Shown: positions 45,061-53,494 of the stretch, piece after piece | Numbering within the stretch: position 1 is the first letter of the stretch | Layout: the number at the start of each line of letters is the position of its first letter | Source of the DNA: Palsa-504 sp963839095 | Lineage (GTDB): Bacteria; Actinomycetota; Actinomycetes; Streptosporangiales; Streptosporangiaceae | Assembly (NCBI GenBank): GCA_963839095.1 | Contig: CAWIUF010000035.1 | Location: 1 to 64,000, forward strand | Length of the DNA: 64,000 nt | Reading direction: 5' to 3' | The notes under the pieces: generated by a model | What the model was told of the DNA's origin: nothing | The model's input: only the letters and a program-made list of their open reading frames with translations | Database searches by the model: none | Position numbers and translations under genes: made by a program

Positions 45061-46899
45061 ATGATTACGCCTGAAAATAGTCACGGCTCACCGGTCCGGA
45101 AACGGGCGGTGCTGCTCGCGCTGCGCTATTACGGCCGCGAGATGGCCCGGCTCAAGCACTTCACGGTGCCGGGAATGCTGCTGACCTCGCTGGGAACCAC
45201 GTGCATTTCCTACATCGCGCCGCTGGTCGTCGCCCAGCTGGTCGGCCGCCTGGCCAGCCACAAGTCCTTCGGCGTCAGCGCGGCGGTGCCGTATGTGCTC
45301 GGCCTCGCGGGCGTGCTGCTGGTCGCCGAGATCGCGTGGCGGATCGGCATCCACTGCCTGAATCGCCTCGAGGGCCGCGGAATCGAGCACCTCTACGTGA
45401 TCGGCATGGATGAGCTGCTGGCGAAGGACGCGGCGTTCTTCCATGACAACTTTGCCGGCTCGCTGACCAAACGAGTGCTGAGCTTCGCTTCCCGGTTCGA
45501 GGACTTCACCGACAACCTGGTGTTCAACATCGTCGGCAGCCTGGTTCCGCTGGTATTCGCGTCCGTGGTGCTGTGGCGCTTCGACCCGCTGCTCGTCGCC
45601 GGGCTCATCGGCCTGATCGCGCTCACCGGTATCGTCATCGCGCCCCTGATCCGCCGTCGTCAGCGGCTGGTCGACCAGCGTGAGGAAGCGATCGCGCGCG
45701 TGTCCGGGCACGTCGCCGACAGCCTGATGAACATGGAGACGATCCGCGCGTTCGCGGCCGAGAAGCGGGAGGCCGCCGAGCACCGGTCGCGCGTCGCCGA
45801 CCAGCGACGGAAGTCGCTGCGGTCGTGGGACTACGGAAACCTGCGCATCGACACGCTGGTCGCGCCGATGTCCGTCCTGACCAACGTGCTCGGCCTGCTC
45901 CTGGCGGTCGCGCTCGGCGGCGGCCAGCACGGAATCGAGGCGGTCGTGGTCGCCTTCACCTACTACTCCAACGCGACGCAGATCATGTTCGAGTTCAACC
46001 AGATCTACCGCCGCCTGGAGAGCTCGCTGACCGAAGCCGCGCAGTTCACCGAGATGCTGCTGACCCAGCCGACCGTGGTCGACCCGGTCGCGCCCGAGCC
46101 GCTGCGGCCGCAGGCCAGCGACGTCCGGTTCGAGCAGGTGACGTTCGGGCACGCGGGCGGAGCGCCGTTGTTCACCGGCCTCGACCTCGCCGTGCCCAGC
46201 GGGACCAGGATCGGCCTGGTCGGCCGGTCCGGCGGCGGCAAGACCACGCTGACCCGCCTGCTGCTGCGGATGATGGACGTCGACGACGGCCGGATCCTGA
46301 TCGGCGGGCAGGACATCGCCAAGCTGCGCCAGGCGGATCTGCGCAGCCTGATCGCCTACGTGCCGCAGGACCCGGCGATGTTCCACCGGACGCTGCGCGA
46401 GAACATCGCGTTCGCGCGCCCGGAGGCGACCGACGCGGAGATCCGCCAGGCGGCCCAGGCGGCGCACGTCACCGAGTTCGCCGAGGCCCTGCCGGACGGA
46501 TTCGACACGATGGTCGGCGAGCGCGGCGTGAAGCTGTCCGGCGGCCAGCGCCAGCGCGTCGCGCTGGCCCGGGCGATCCTGCGGGACGCGCCGATCCTGC
46601 TGCTCGACGAGGCGACCAGCGCGCTGGACTCCGAAAGCGAGATCCTCGTCCAGCAGGCGTTGTGGCAGCTCATGAAGGGCCGGACCGCGCTGGTGGTCGC
46701 GCACCGGCTGAGCACGGTCGCGCGCATGGACCAGCTGGTCGTGCTCGATCACGGGCAGATCGCCGAGAAGGGCACGCACCAGGAACTGCTGGGGCTCGAC
46801 GGGACCTACGCCCGGCTGTGGCAGCACCAGTCCGGTGGCTTCCTGGACGAGAAAACGGCGGACGAGGTGCTGGCCGGGGCCCCGCGGCTGAGTGCGTGA
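45061..46899 (+). CDS. ABC exporter, fused membrane and ATPase domains
   Basis: 612 residues, intact: six helices in the first 330 residues (TSLGTTCISYIAPLVVAQLV onward) and an ATPase with Walker A GRSGGGKTTL, Q-loop AYVPQDPAMFHR, signature KLSGGQRQRVALARAI, Walker B ILLLDEATSALD and VAHRLST. It is a half-transporter that dimerises to export lipids, peptides or drugs. There is no N-terminal peptidase domain, so it would not cleave a leader itself. The isolated position after an A/T-rich segment with a mini-ORF gives no clear substrate. Confidence 0.9.
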   Translation: MITPENSHGSPVRKRAVLLALRYYGREMARLKHFTVPGMLLTSLGTTCISYIAPLVVAQLVGRLASHKSFGVSAAVPYVLGLAGVLLVAEIAWRIGIHCLNRLEGRGIEHLYVIGMDELLAKDAAFFHDNFAGSLTKRVLSFASRFEDFTDNLVFNIVGSLVPLVFASVVLWRFDPLLVAGLIGLIALTGIVIAPLIRRRQRLVDQREEAIARVSGHVADSLMNMETIRAFAAEKREAAEHRSRVADQRRKSLRSWDYGNLRIDTLVAPMSVLTNVLGLLLAVALGGGQHGIEAVVVAFTYYSNATQIMFEFNQIYRRLESSLTEAAQFTEMLLTQPTVVDPVAPEPLRPQASDVRFEQVTFGHAGGAPLFTGLDLAVPSGTRIGLVGRSGGGKTTLTRLLLRMMDVDDGRILIGGQDIAKLRQADLRSLIAYVPQDPAMFHRTLRENIAFARPEATDAEIRQAAQAAHVTEFAEALPDGFDTMVGERGVKLSGGQRQRVALARAILRDAPILLLDEATSALDSESEILVQQALWQLMKGRTALVVAHRLSTVARMDQLVVLDHGQIAEKGTHQELLGLDGTYARLWQHQSGGFLDEKTADEVLAGAPRLSA

Positions 46900-46959
46900 T
46901 CTTCGAGGCGCGCGGGCCCTGGAGGCATAATCTGGCCCCGGCTGGATACCAGGCTTGTT

Positions 46960-47349
46960 ATGGATGGTCAGATTGAGAACCTCAGGGACATGCCGGCGGA
47001 GCTGGAAACCGATGAGGTGCCCGATGCGCTGGTCTCGGAGTTCTCGTCGCTGACCACGCCGTACTGCTGGGTCATCACCGAGGATGCGGTGGCCGGCTAC
47101 GACGGGGCCACGCCGTCCGCGGTCGGCAAGTCCGGGCCCGGCCAGGCGGTGGCCGGGGACATCGCGGAGGCCCTGACCGCCGGGCGGTTCTTCCGGCTGG
47201 TCGACGGGACGGGCCGCGAACTCGCCATCGGGCGGCTGTACGACCCGAGCGGAGACAACGAGCTCACGCCGCTGGACGATTTCGGGCGGCGGGACCTGGG
47301 GGCGCTGAACATCGAGTTCCGCACCGAAGGCGACTGGCAGGCGGCCTGA
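46960..47349 (+). CDS. Hypothetical acidic 129-residue protein
   Basis: ATG 46960 to TGA 47349, GC-rich codon pattern of a real gene. Segments such as LTTPYCWVITEDAVAGYDGA, GDIAEALTAGRFFRLVDGTG and LAIGRLYDPSGDNELTPLDD suggest a single alpha/beta domain without transmembrane helices. I do not recognise a family. It follows the ABC exporter by 60 bases and ends before a small hairpin, so it might be co-transcribed. Confidence 0.6.
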   Translation: MDGQIENLRDMPAELETDEVPDALVSEFSSLTTPYCWVITEDAVAGYDGATPSAVGKSGPGQAVAGDIAEALTAGRFFRLVDGTGRELAIGRLYDPSGDNELTPLDDFGRRDLGALNIEFRTEGDWQAA

Positions 47350-47372
47350 CCGGCTCAGCTGCGGCGGTTAGT

Positions 47373-47393
47373 CCGGCGAGCTGGTCACGCCGG
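47373..47393. terminator. Short hairpin between convergent genes
   Basis: Arms CCGGCG / CGCCGG (six pairs) around a nine-base loop lie between stops at 47349 and 47398. Short and without a T tract, so only a weak terminator candidate. Confidence 0.4.
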
Positions 47394-47397
47394 GAAG

Positions 47398-47976
47398 CTA
47401 GCCGCGACGGGAGCGCTGGACCCGGGTTCCGCCGACGATGCCGAACGCGCGGATGCGGATGGTCGGCGCGCCGGGGCCGGGCTCCGGGCCGGCTTCGATC
47501 CTGGTGCCGCCGATCAGGCTGAAACCGGACAGCTCGACGCGTACCCCCGGCGGAACCGTGATCCGCGCCCCGCCCACCAGCGACACCTTGGTCAGCATGA
47601 CCTCCGGGGCGGCCAGCTGGGCCTGGCTGAGGTCCATCTTGGCGCCGCCGACGAGGGCGCCCACGATCACGTGGCGGTCCATCCGCCACGGCCCGTTGAC
47701 CTTGAAGCCGCCGATCGGCGAGATGTGCCAGGACGGCGCACCGGAGGCCGCGCTGGTGACAGCGGGGGCGGCGGCCGCGGGGAGGTCGGCGGTCAGGGGT
47801 TCGAGGTCGGCCCGGGTCCGCGCCGCGGTGGCGAGCTCCATCCGCTGGCTGAACTCCTCCAGGGTCAGCCGGCCGTCCCCGGTGGCGGCGCTGAGCCGCT
47901 CGACGACCGCATCCCGTTCGGCGTCCGAGACCCGGATTCCCGCCGTCTCGTCGCCGCCTGCCGTCTCGCTCATCAC
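47398..47976 (-). CDS. DUF1707 protein with LiaF-like C-terminal domain
   Basis: 192 residues, intact. The N-terminal DUF1707 segment is IRVSDAERDAVVERLSAATG then RLTLEEFSQRMELATAARTR. The C-terminal half is a series of short strands with repeated GG turns (VGALVGGAKMDLSQAQ, KVSLVGGARITVPPGVRVEL, FGIVGGTRV), as in the beta-helical LiaF/DUF2154 domain of envelope stress sensors. No transmembrane helix is seen. Probably a cytosolic or membrane-associated stress protein; role unproven. Confidence 0.78.
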   Translation of the reverse strand: MMSETAGGDETAGIRVSDAERDAVVERLSAATGDGRLTLEEFSQRMELATAARTRADLEPLTADLPAAAAPAVTSAASGAPSWHISPIGGFKVNGPWRMDRHVIVGALVGGAKMDLSQAQLAAPEVMLTKVSLVGGARITVPPGVRVELSGFSLIGGTRIEAGPEPGPGAPTIRIRAFGIVGGTRVQRSRRG

Positions 47977-48038
47977 TGCCTCCGTCTATCGCCCCCCATC
48001 ATGATCGTGAACCACCCTAGCGGTCACCGGTGGGTCGT

Positions 48039-49439
48039 CTAGGGTGCGGGCGTGCCGTTGCGCCGGAGCCACTGGCCGTCGCCGGGGCGGGCGGTGAGCT
48101 GGCCGTCGGTGAGGACGAGCTGGCCGCGGCGCAGGACGAACCGGGGCCAGCCCTGGACCTGCCAGCCGTCGTAGACCGAGTAGCCGGACCGCGATTGCAT
48201 GTGCGCGCCGTCGATGGTGCGGCGGTGCCCGGGGTCCCACAGCGCGATGTCCGCGTCGGAGCCGACGGCGATCGCGCCCTTGCGCGGGTAGAGGCCGAAG
48301 ATGCGGGCGGCGTTGGCCGAGGTCACGTCCACGAACTGGTCGAGCGAGATGCGGCCGGGGCGGACGCCCTCGGAGTACAGCATGGGCATCAGCGTCTCGA
48401 GGTCGGCGACGCCCTGGCGGGCGGTCACCGCGTTGAGCGCGGGGTCGAGCTTGTCCGCCAGCGTCCACGGCGCGTGGTCGCTGCACACCGTGTCGACGTC
48501 GCCGGCGGCGATTCCCGCCCAGAGCGCCTCGCGGTCGGATTCCTCGCGCAGCGGCGGGGCCCCGACGTACTTGGCCGCGTCCGGCTCGGCGAAGCGCTCG
48601 CGGGTGAGGTGCAGGTACAGCGGCCGGGTCTCGACGTAGACCGGCAGGCCGGCCGCCCGGGCCCGGCGGCAGCGGTCCAGCGCGGCGGCGGACGACAGGT
48701 GCACGATGTAGACGCGCGCGCCGGTGCGGCGGGCGATGCCGATGGCCTGATCGACCGCGGCCACCTCGGCGGCGACCGGGCGGGCGGCGGGGAAGTTCGC
48801 GACCGCGCCGCGGCCCGCCGCGATCAGCTCCTTCCCGGCCTGCCGGAGCATGGCGCCGTCCTCGCAGTGCAGCAGCACCACCGAGCCGGCCGCCCGGGCG
48901 GCGCTGGCCGTCGCGAGCAGGGCGGCCTCGTCGGCCGCGACGTCCGGGTCGGACAGGAAGATCTTGATGCCCGGGTGCCCGCCCGCGGCGAGGGCGGCGA
49001 TCTCGCCATCAGGCAGCGCGGCGGGATCGGTCAGGATCGGGTGCAGGAACCAGTCGGCCGCGGCCTCGGGAGCGGCGCCGGCCAGCTCGCGGGCGATCGC
49101 GGCGCCCGGGGTCTCCTCCGTGCCCCCTTCATCCGGCATCGGGTAGGTCATGTTGGCGATCGTCGTGATGCCGCCGGCGATCGCGGCCCGCGAGCCGGAC
49201 CAGAAGTCGTCCACCCAGATCGGGAAATCGAGCCGGTCCCTCAGCCCGGCGTGCACGAGGTGGGTGTGCGCGTCGATACCGCCGGGCAGCGCCAGCAGGC
49301 CGCCGGCGGCGAGCTCTTCGGCGCCCGTCATCGCGCCGCCGAGCTGGGCGATCCGGCCGTCGGCGATGCCGATGTCGGCGATTTCCTGATGACCGGGCGT
49401 GACCACGGTCGCGCCGCGGATAACGAGGTCGAAGGCCAC
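48039..49439 (-). CDS. Dihydropyrimidinase/D-hydantoinase-type amidohydrolase
   Basis: 466 residues from GTG 49439, intact. The binuclear zinc site is readable: DAHTHL (two His), GIKIFLSDPD with the Lys that is carboxylated, the His of VLLHCEDGAML, YIVHLSS, and CSDHAPW with the catalytic Asp. The N-terminal VIRGATVVTPGHQEIADIGI and the C-terminal GSDADIALWDP complete the cyclic amidase fold. It opens hydantoin, dihydropyrimidine or allantoin-type rings; the subclass cannot be fixed by eye and no beta-ureidopropionase or carbamoylase is nearby. Confidence 0.88.
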   Translation of the reverse strand: MAFDLVIRGATVVTPGHQEIADIGIADGRIAQLGGAMTGAEELAAGGLLALPGGIDAHTHLVHAGLRDRLDFPIWVDDFWSGSRAAIAGGITTIANMTYPMPDEGGTEETPGAAIARELAGAAPEAAADWFLHPILTDPAALPDGEIAALAAGGHPGIKIFLSDPDVAADEAALLATASAARAAGSVVLLHCEDGAMLRQAGKELIAAGRGAVANFPAARPVAAEVAAVDQAIGIARRTGARVYIVHLSSAAALDRCRRARAAGLPVYVETRPLYLHLTRERFAEPDAAKYVGAPPLREESDREALWAGIAAGDVDTVCSDHAPWTLADKLDPALNAVTARQGVADLETLMPMLYSEGVRPGRISLDQFVDVTSANAARIFGLYPRKGAIAVGSDADIALWDPGHRRTIDGAHMQSRSGYSVYDGWQVQGWPRFVLRRGQLVLTDGQLTARPGDGQWLRRNGTPAP

Positions 49440-49459
49440 CGCAGCATTGTGGCACGCCC

Positions 49460-50320
49460 CTACCGGGTGGTGGCGTCGTCGCCGTCGGGGCGCTGGGCTG
49501 CGTGGCCAGGAGAGGGGGGCAGGGGGGCGGGGACGCCGGCTCGTTCGGCCGAAGGATCTTGATCTTGTCCGGCCGGGGCGGGCGGGTTGGGCTGGGACGG
49601 GCGGCCGCCGATGAAGTCCGCCCAGTCCGCCTGCAGCGGTTGCCAGCGGCGGTCGAAGTCCGCGGCCCGGCGGGTGGCGCGCTCCAGCCGCTGGCCGCGG
49701 TAGCGGCGCCGGGCCCAGATCGAATTCGGCCGGGCCAGCCGCACCGCGCCGATCAGCCCGACCGGCGGCAGGAACAGGGCGAATAGCCCTGACCGGTACT
49801 TGCCCTTGAGGATGCAGGTCAGCCCCAGGCAGGCGTCGAGGACCAGGATGCCGGTGGCGCCGAGCCGCAGCGAGAACTCCAGGACGCCGAGGCCCGGCAC
49901 GCTCAGCGGGCTGAACCCGGCCAGGGCCAGCCCCAGGCAGGCGGCGACCAGGCTGACCGCCTCGACCGAGAGCTGGCCCTCGCCGCACCAGTAGACGTCC
50001 TGCAGGTGCAGGATCAGCGCGAACTCGTCCAGCACGAGCGACGTGCCGATCCCGACCGCGATCGCGCAGAACGAGAGCCAGCCCACCGTGTCGGGGCCGC
50101 CGACCGCGGTGAAGGCGCCGATGATCAGCAAGATGATGCCGGGCACGGAGTGATGGATGTGCGTCCCGCTCGCCGTGACGTTGCGGAACGGGCCGCGCCC
50201 GTCGCGGATCAGCCGGGTGATCGTCCGGGTCGACGCGAACGTGACGACGAAGGAGACGAAGCACAGCATCAGCGGCAGCTTGCCGGCCGCGATCACGTCA
50301 CGGTGCCACCACGAGAACAT
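49460..50320 (-). CDS. Conserved integral membrane protein
   Basis: 286 residues from ATG 50320. Six or so hydrophobic segments (GKLPLMLCFVSFVVTFASTR, VPGIILLIIGAFTAVG, LSFCAIAVGIGTSLVLDEFA) are followed by a charged, Pro-rich cytosolic tail. ASGTHIHHSVPG with three His and VLDEFALILHLQDVYW are striking polar motifs near the membrane, possibly a metal site. Actinomycete genomes hold similar uncharacterised proteins; I cannot name the family. It is 20 bases downstream of the divergent-facing hydantoinase start. Confidence 0.65.
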   Translation of the reverse strand: MFSWWHRDVIAAGKLPLMLCFVSFVVTFASTRTITRLIRDGRGPFRNVTASGTHIHHSVPGIILLIIGAFTAVGGPDTVGWLSFCAIAVGIGTSLVLDEFALILHLQDVYWCGEGQLSVEAVSLVAACLGLALAGFSPLSVPGLGVLEFSLRLGATGILVLDACLGLTCILKGKYRSGLFALFLPPVGLIGAVRLARPNSIWARRRYRGQRLERATRRAADFDRRWQPLQADWADFIGGRPSQPNPPAPAGQDQDPSAERAGVPAPLPPSPGHAAQRPDGDDATTR

Positions 50321-50333
50321 GACGCTCACCCTA

Positions 50334-50612
50334 ATGTCAGTGCCGGTCGGCACGCTGCGATCGGGCGGCGCCGAGCTGGCCCCGCTCCTTATCCGCGAGG
50401 CCGGGCGGATCTTCCCCGGCCTGCTCGATGCCCTGGACGCATGGGTCCCGCCGTGGCGGGCCCAGCCGGAGCCGGAAGCCGGGCCGGCGGCGGCGGACCC
50501 GGACGCCGGCCAGGGCCTCGCGCTGCTCGCCGCCTACCCGGCGACGGGTGACGCGCTGGAGGCGCTGCTAAGACATACGAATTCGACCGGCCCGGTCAGT
50601 CGCCGGGCCTGA
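50334..50612 (+). CDS. Hypothetical 92-residue protein (weak)
   Basis: ATG 50334 to TGA 50612. VGTLRSGGAELAPLLIREAG then FPGLLDALDAWVPPWRAQPE and a Pro/Ala-rich tail. The start lies 13 bases from the divergent membrane gene and no clear ribosome-binding site is visible. It ends over the LuxR remnant on the other strand. Codon use is coding-like but no family is recognised, so it may be a relic or chance frame. Confidence 0.35.
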   Translation: MSVPVGTLRSGGAELAPLLIREAGRIFPGLLDALDAWVPPWRAQPEPEAGPAAADPDAGQGLALLAAYPATGDALEALLRHTNSTGPVSRRA

Positions 50613-50875
50613 TGAGCCCGGTCTCGTAGGCCCAGACCACCGCCTGCACCCGGTCGCGCAAATCGAGTTTCGTCAGGGCCCGGGCGAGATGAGTCTTAAC
50701 CGTGGTCTCGGCGACGAACAATCGCTGCGCTATTTCGGAGTTCGATGCCCCGGTAGCTACGACGCGCAGGACCTCCAGTTCTCGGGGCGTGAGCCGCTTA
50801 GCTCCCGTGGCTTCGGCGATGGTGGCCGCCGCGTAATGAAGGCGCCGATCAGCCGCATGGTGAATAGGTCACCGG
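50596..50875 (-). pseudogene. C-terminal remnant of a NarL/LuxR response regulator
   Basis: The minus strand from about 50815 to TGA 50596 reads LTPRELEVLRVVATGASNSE, IAQRLFVAETTVKTHLARAL and LDLRDRVQAVVWAYETGLIR: a complete LuxR DNA-binding domain. Just upstream, in another frame, LFTMRLIGAFITRR matches the linker of the same family. The receiver domain is absent and a stop precedes the linker near 50870. It differs from the intact regulator at 52808-53473, so it is a relic of a second two-component system. Confidence 0.7.
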
Positions 50876-50977
50876 GCGAGGTAGCCGGCGCTGCTCTTCG
50901 GGTTCAGCTCGTGGTCACTGCTGGTCCCGCAGGCTGCGTCCCCGGGAAATGTCGGACTGGCGAGATACCGTCGGGGC

Positions 50978-51319
50978 ATGCGCTTCCTGATGCTGATGTG
51001 GGCCGATGCCGACGCGGCGAGCGGCGACGAGTCCGACTTCCAGGCCTGGGCCGAGTTCGACGAGCAGGTGAAGGTGGCCGGCGCGTTCGTGCTCAACGGG
51101 GCGCTCACCCCGGCCGCGGCCGAAGCTCGTCTCGTCCAGACCGCGATAGCCGGGCACGCGATGGGCGACGCGGTGGAGCGCCGGCCATTCACCGATGGCA
51201 AGCGGCAGATCCAGGCCTTCTACATCATGGATCTCCCCAGCATGGATGCCGCTCTTGAATGGGCAAACAGATTGCCGACCTACGGCTTTGTCGAAGTCCG
51301 CGAGCTGCTGCAATTCTGA
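50978..51319 (+). CDS. YciI/YCII-related domain protein
   Basis: 113 residues, intact. MRFLMLMWADADAASG, then FQAWAEFDEQVKVAGAFVLN, the loop ERRPFTDGKRQIQAFYIMDL and ALEWANRLPTYGFVEVREL. This ferredoxin-like fold is common in actinomycetes, often beside ECF sigma factors, and has a conserved His-Asp pair in some members; the enzymatic role is unproven. It is followed after 35 bases by a flavin-type oxidoreductase gene. Confidence 0.85.
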   Translation: MRFLMLMWADADAASGDESDFQAWAEFDEQVKVAGAFVLNGALTPAAAEARLVQTAIAGHAMGDAVERRPFTDGKRQIQAFYIMDLPSMDAALEWANRLPTYGFVEVRELLQF

Positions 51320-51354
51320 TCCGTTAAGCGCCGGGGCAGCGCGCCGACAGTACA

Positions 51355-51756
51355 GTGGCGCGCGTGAACCTGCCCGAGGACCTGATCGCCCTGCTGCGCC
51401 AGCCCAGCCCGTGCTTCCTGGCGACCCTGATGCCCGACGGATCGCCGCACATGACCGAGACCTGGGTCGACACCGACGGCGAGCACGTCGTGATCAACAC
51501 GGTCCAGGGCCACCAGAAGCTCAAGAACATCCAGCGTGACCCGCGGGTGGCGGTGAGCATCTGCGACGCGTCCCAGCCTGCCCGCTACTTCTCGGTTCGC
51601 GGGCAGGTCGTCGGCATCACCACCGAGGGCGCCGCGGAGCACATCGAGGTCCTGTCCCAGCGTTACCTCGGTACCCCGTACCCGCGCTGGGGAGGCGGCG
51701 GCCAGGTCCGCGTCATGCTCACCATCAGGGCCGACAAGATTCACGGGATGGGGTAG
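51355..51756 (+). CDS. PPOX-class (F420- or FMN-binding split barrel) oxidoreductase
   Basis: 133 residues from GTG 51355 (GTG 51364 is an alternative). PEDLIALLRQPSPCFLATLM, DGSPHMTETWVDTDGEHVVI, NTVQGHQKLKNIQRDPRVAV and ARYFSVRGQVVGITTEGAAE are the landmarks of the pyridoxamine-oxidase-like F420 family. Such enzymes reduce or bind F420/FMN substrates; the partner is unknown. The last 16 bases overlap the transporter relic on the other strand. Confidence 0.85.
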   Translation: MARVNLPEDLIALLRQPSPCFLATLMPDGSPHMTETWVDTDGEHVVINTVQGHQKLKNIQRDPRVAVSICDASQPARYFSVRGQVVGITTEGAAEHIEVLSQRYLGTPYPRWGGGGQVRVMLTIRADKIHGMG

Positions 51757-51910
51757 CCCGGCCCCCGGATCATGGTGACCGTGGCCACCAGGATGAGCAC
51801 CGAGAGCGCGGCGGCGACCAGGAAGGCCCGGTCGAAGCCGGCCACCAGGGCGTGCCGGTAGACGGCGGTCGGCCACGAGGCGGCTGACGCCGGCGAACCA
51901 TCTTCTGCCT
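51741..51910 (-). pseudogene. C-terminal remnant of an MFS (DHA2-type) transporter
   Basis: The frame ends HALVAGFDRAFLVAAALSVL then ILVATVTMIRGPG, which is the typical last helix and tail of EmrB/QacA-type 14-helix exporters (G-F-x-x-A-F-x-x-A). Nothing upstream of about 51910 continues the transporter, and a hairpin (51939-51960) and then a histidine kinase on the other strand take over. Only the final 50 codons remain. Confidence 0.6.
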
Positions 51911-51938
51911 GGTCAGCGTGGATACGCACGGCCGCTGC

Positions 51939-51960
51939 GGCTACTCCGCGGGGAGTAGCC
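51939..51960. terminator. Hairpin GGCTACTCC-GCGG-GGAGTAGCC
   Basis: Perfect 9-bp arms with a four-base loop between a transporter relic and the two-component genes. It may be an old terminator or an RNA element ahead of the kinase gene. Confidence 0.5.
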
Positions 51961-52016
51961 GGAAATGGGTCCGAGGGGCGAATGTGGCCGATGACCCGGT
52001 GCGCTACGCTCGGAGA

Positions 52017-52811
52017 ATGCGCACAAATCGTGGCCGTCAGAGGTTCTACGCGGCCGGCTGGGGCATCTCGGCCGGCGTCATGATCGTGGCGTCCCGGCTG
52101 TGGCTGCTGCACCTGCGCGAGGTCGAGCAGCGCGCCGACGAGGCGGAGCGGACCAAGGACGAGGCCGCCCGCAGCCGGGCCATGGAGGAGCGGCTGCGGA
52201 TCGCCCGCGAGCTGCACGACTCGCTGACGCACAGCATCTCGGTGATCTGCGTCCAGGCCGGCGTGGCGGTGCACCTGGCCCGCAAGCGCGGCGACGAGGT
52301 GCCGTCGGCGCTGCTGGCGATCCAGGAGGCGGGCGCGGACGCCGCGCGGGAGCTGCGCACCACGCTCAGCGTGCTGCGCAGCTCCGAGGACGGCGACAGC
52401 AGCGATCTCGGCCAGCTGGACCGCCTGGTCGCCCGGGCGCGGGCGGCCGGGCTCCCGGTCACGGTGACCGTCACCGGCACCCAGCGGACGCTGCCGCCCG
52501 ACGTGGACCAGGCCGCCTACCGGATCGTGCAGGAAGCGCTCACCAACGTCAGCCGCCACGCCGGCCAGGCCCGCGCGTCGGTTCACCTGCACTACACCCC
52601 GGACACGCTCTCGGTCCAGGTCGACGACGACGGCGCGGCCAGCAGTAACGGCAGCGGTAACGGCACCGGCCCGCGGCCGGGCGGGCCGGGGCTCGGCCTG
52701 ATCGGCATGCGGGAACGGGTGACCGCGCTCGGCGGCCGGCTCCACGCCGGGCACCGGGACGGCGGCGGCTTCCGGGTGCGGGCCGAGCTTCCCGCGCGGG
52801 CGCCGTCGTGA
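52017..52811 (+). CDS. Sensor histidine kinase (NarX/LytS-like HisKA_3), short N-terminus
   Basis: 264 residues. One hydrophobic segment (AAGWGISAGVMIVASRLWLL), a coiled linker, the HisKA_3 helix ERLRIARELHDSLTHSISVI with the phosphorylated His, then the ATPase domain: YRIVQEALTNVSRHAGQA (N box) and GGPGLGLIGMRERV (G box). Actinomycete relatives normally have four to six transmembrane helices before this; only one remains, so the 5' end may have been lost next to the transporter relic. It is coupled by GTGA to the response regulator. Confidence 0.85.
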   Translation: MRTNRGRQRFYAAGWGISAGVMIVASRLWLLHLREVEQRADEAERTKDEAARSRAMEERLRIARELHDSLTHSISVICVQAGVAVHLARKRGDEVPSALLAIQEAGADAARELRTTLSVLRSSEDGDSSDLGQLDRLVARARAAGLPVTVTVTGTQRTLPPDVDQAAYRIVQEALTNVSRHAGQARASVHLHYTPDTLSVQVDDDGAASSNGSGNGTGPRPGGPGLGLIGMRERVTALGGRLHAGHRDGGGFRVRAELPARAPS

Positions 52812-53473
52812 TCAGGATCCTGCTCGCGGACGACCAGGCGCTGATCCGCAGCGGCATCCGGTCGCTGCTCGAAGCCGAAGACGACATCGAGGTGGTCGCC
52901 GAGGCCGCCGACGGGCAGCAGGCGGTGGCGCTGGCCGCCGAGCACCGCCCCGACATCGCCCTGATGGACATCCAGATGCCGGTGCTCGACGGCCTCGAGG
53001 CCACCCGGCAGATCGTCGCGGACGAGCGGCTGGCGGGCGTGCGGGTGGTGATCCTCACCAACTTCGGGCTCGACGAGCACATCTTCCGGGCGCTGCGGGC
53101 CGGGGCCAGCGGGTTCCTGCTGAAGGACACCGAGCCCGCCGAGCTGCTGCAGGCGCTGCGGGTCGTCACGCGCGGCGACTCGCTCCTGTCGCCCGCCGTT
53201 ACCCGCCGCCTGATCAGCGAGTTCGTCGCCCGGCCGCCGGACGCGCTGGCCGCGGCGGGGATGGAGAGCCTCACCAACCGGGAACGGGAGGTGGTGGCGC
53301 TGGTCGCGCACGGCCTGTCCAACGACGAGATCGCCGAGGCCATGGTGCTCAGCCCCACCACCGCCAAGACCCACGTCAGCCGGGCGATGATCAAGCTCGG
53401 CGCCCGCGACCGGGCCCAGCTGGTGGTCTTCGCCTTCCAGGCCGGCCTGGTCATCCCGCGCACCGCCGGGTGA
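52808..53473 (+). CDS. NarL/LuxR-family response regulator
   Basis: 221 residues from GTG 52808. Receiver: RILLADDQALIRSGIRSLLE with the acidic pair, phosphoacceptor Asp in DIALMDIQMPVLDG, the switch Thr in VVILTNF and Lys in GFLLKDTEP. Output: LTNREREVVALVAHGLSNDE, TTAKTHVSRAMIKLGARDRA. It pairs with the kinase immediately upstream (GTGA overlap). Targets are unknown. Confidence 0.92.
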   Translation: MIRILLADDQALIRSGIRSLLEAEDDIEVVAEAADGQQAVALAAEHRPDIALMDIQMPVLDGLEATRQIVADERLAGVRVVILTNFGLDEHIFRALRAGASGFLLKDTEPAELLQALRVVTRGDSLLSPAVTRRLISEFVARPPDALAAAGMESLTNREREVVALVAHGLSNDEIAEAMVLSPTTAKTHVSRAMIKLGARDRAQLVVFAFQAGLVIPRTAG

Positions 53474-53494
53474 CCCGCACGTAAGCTGCCTGCT

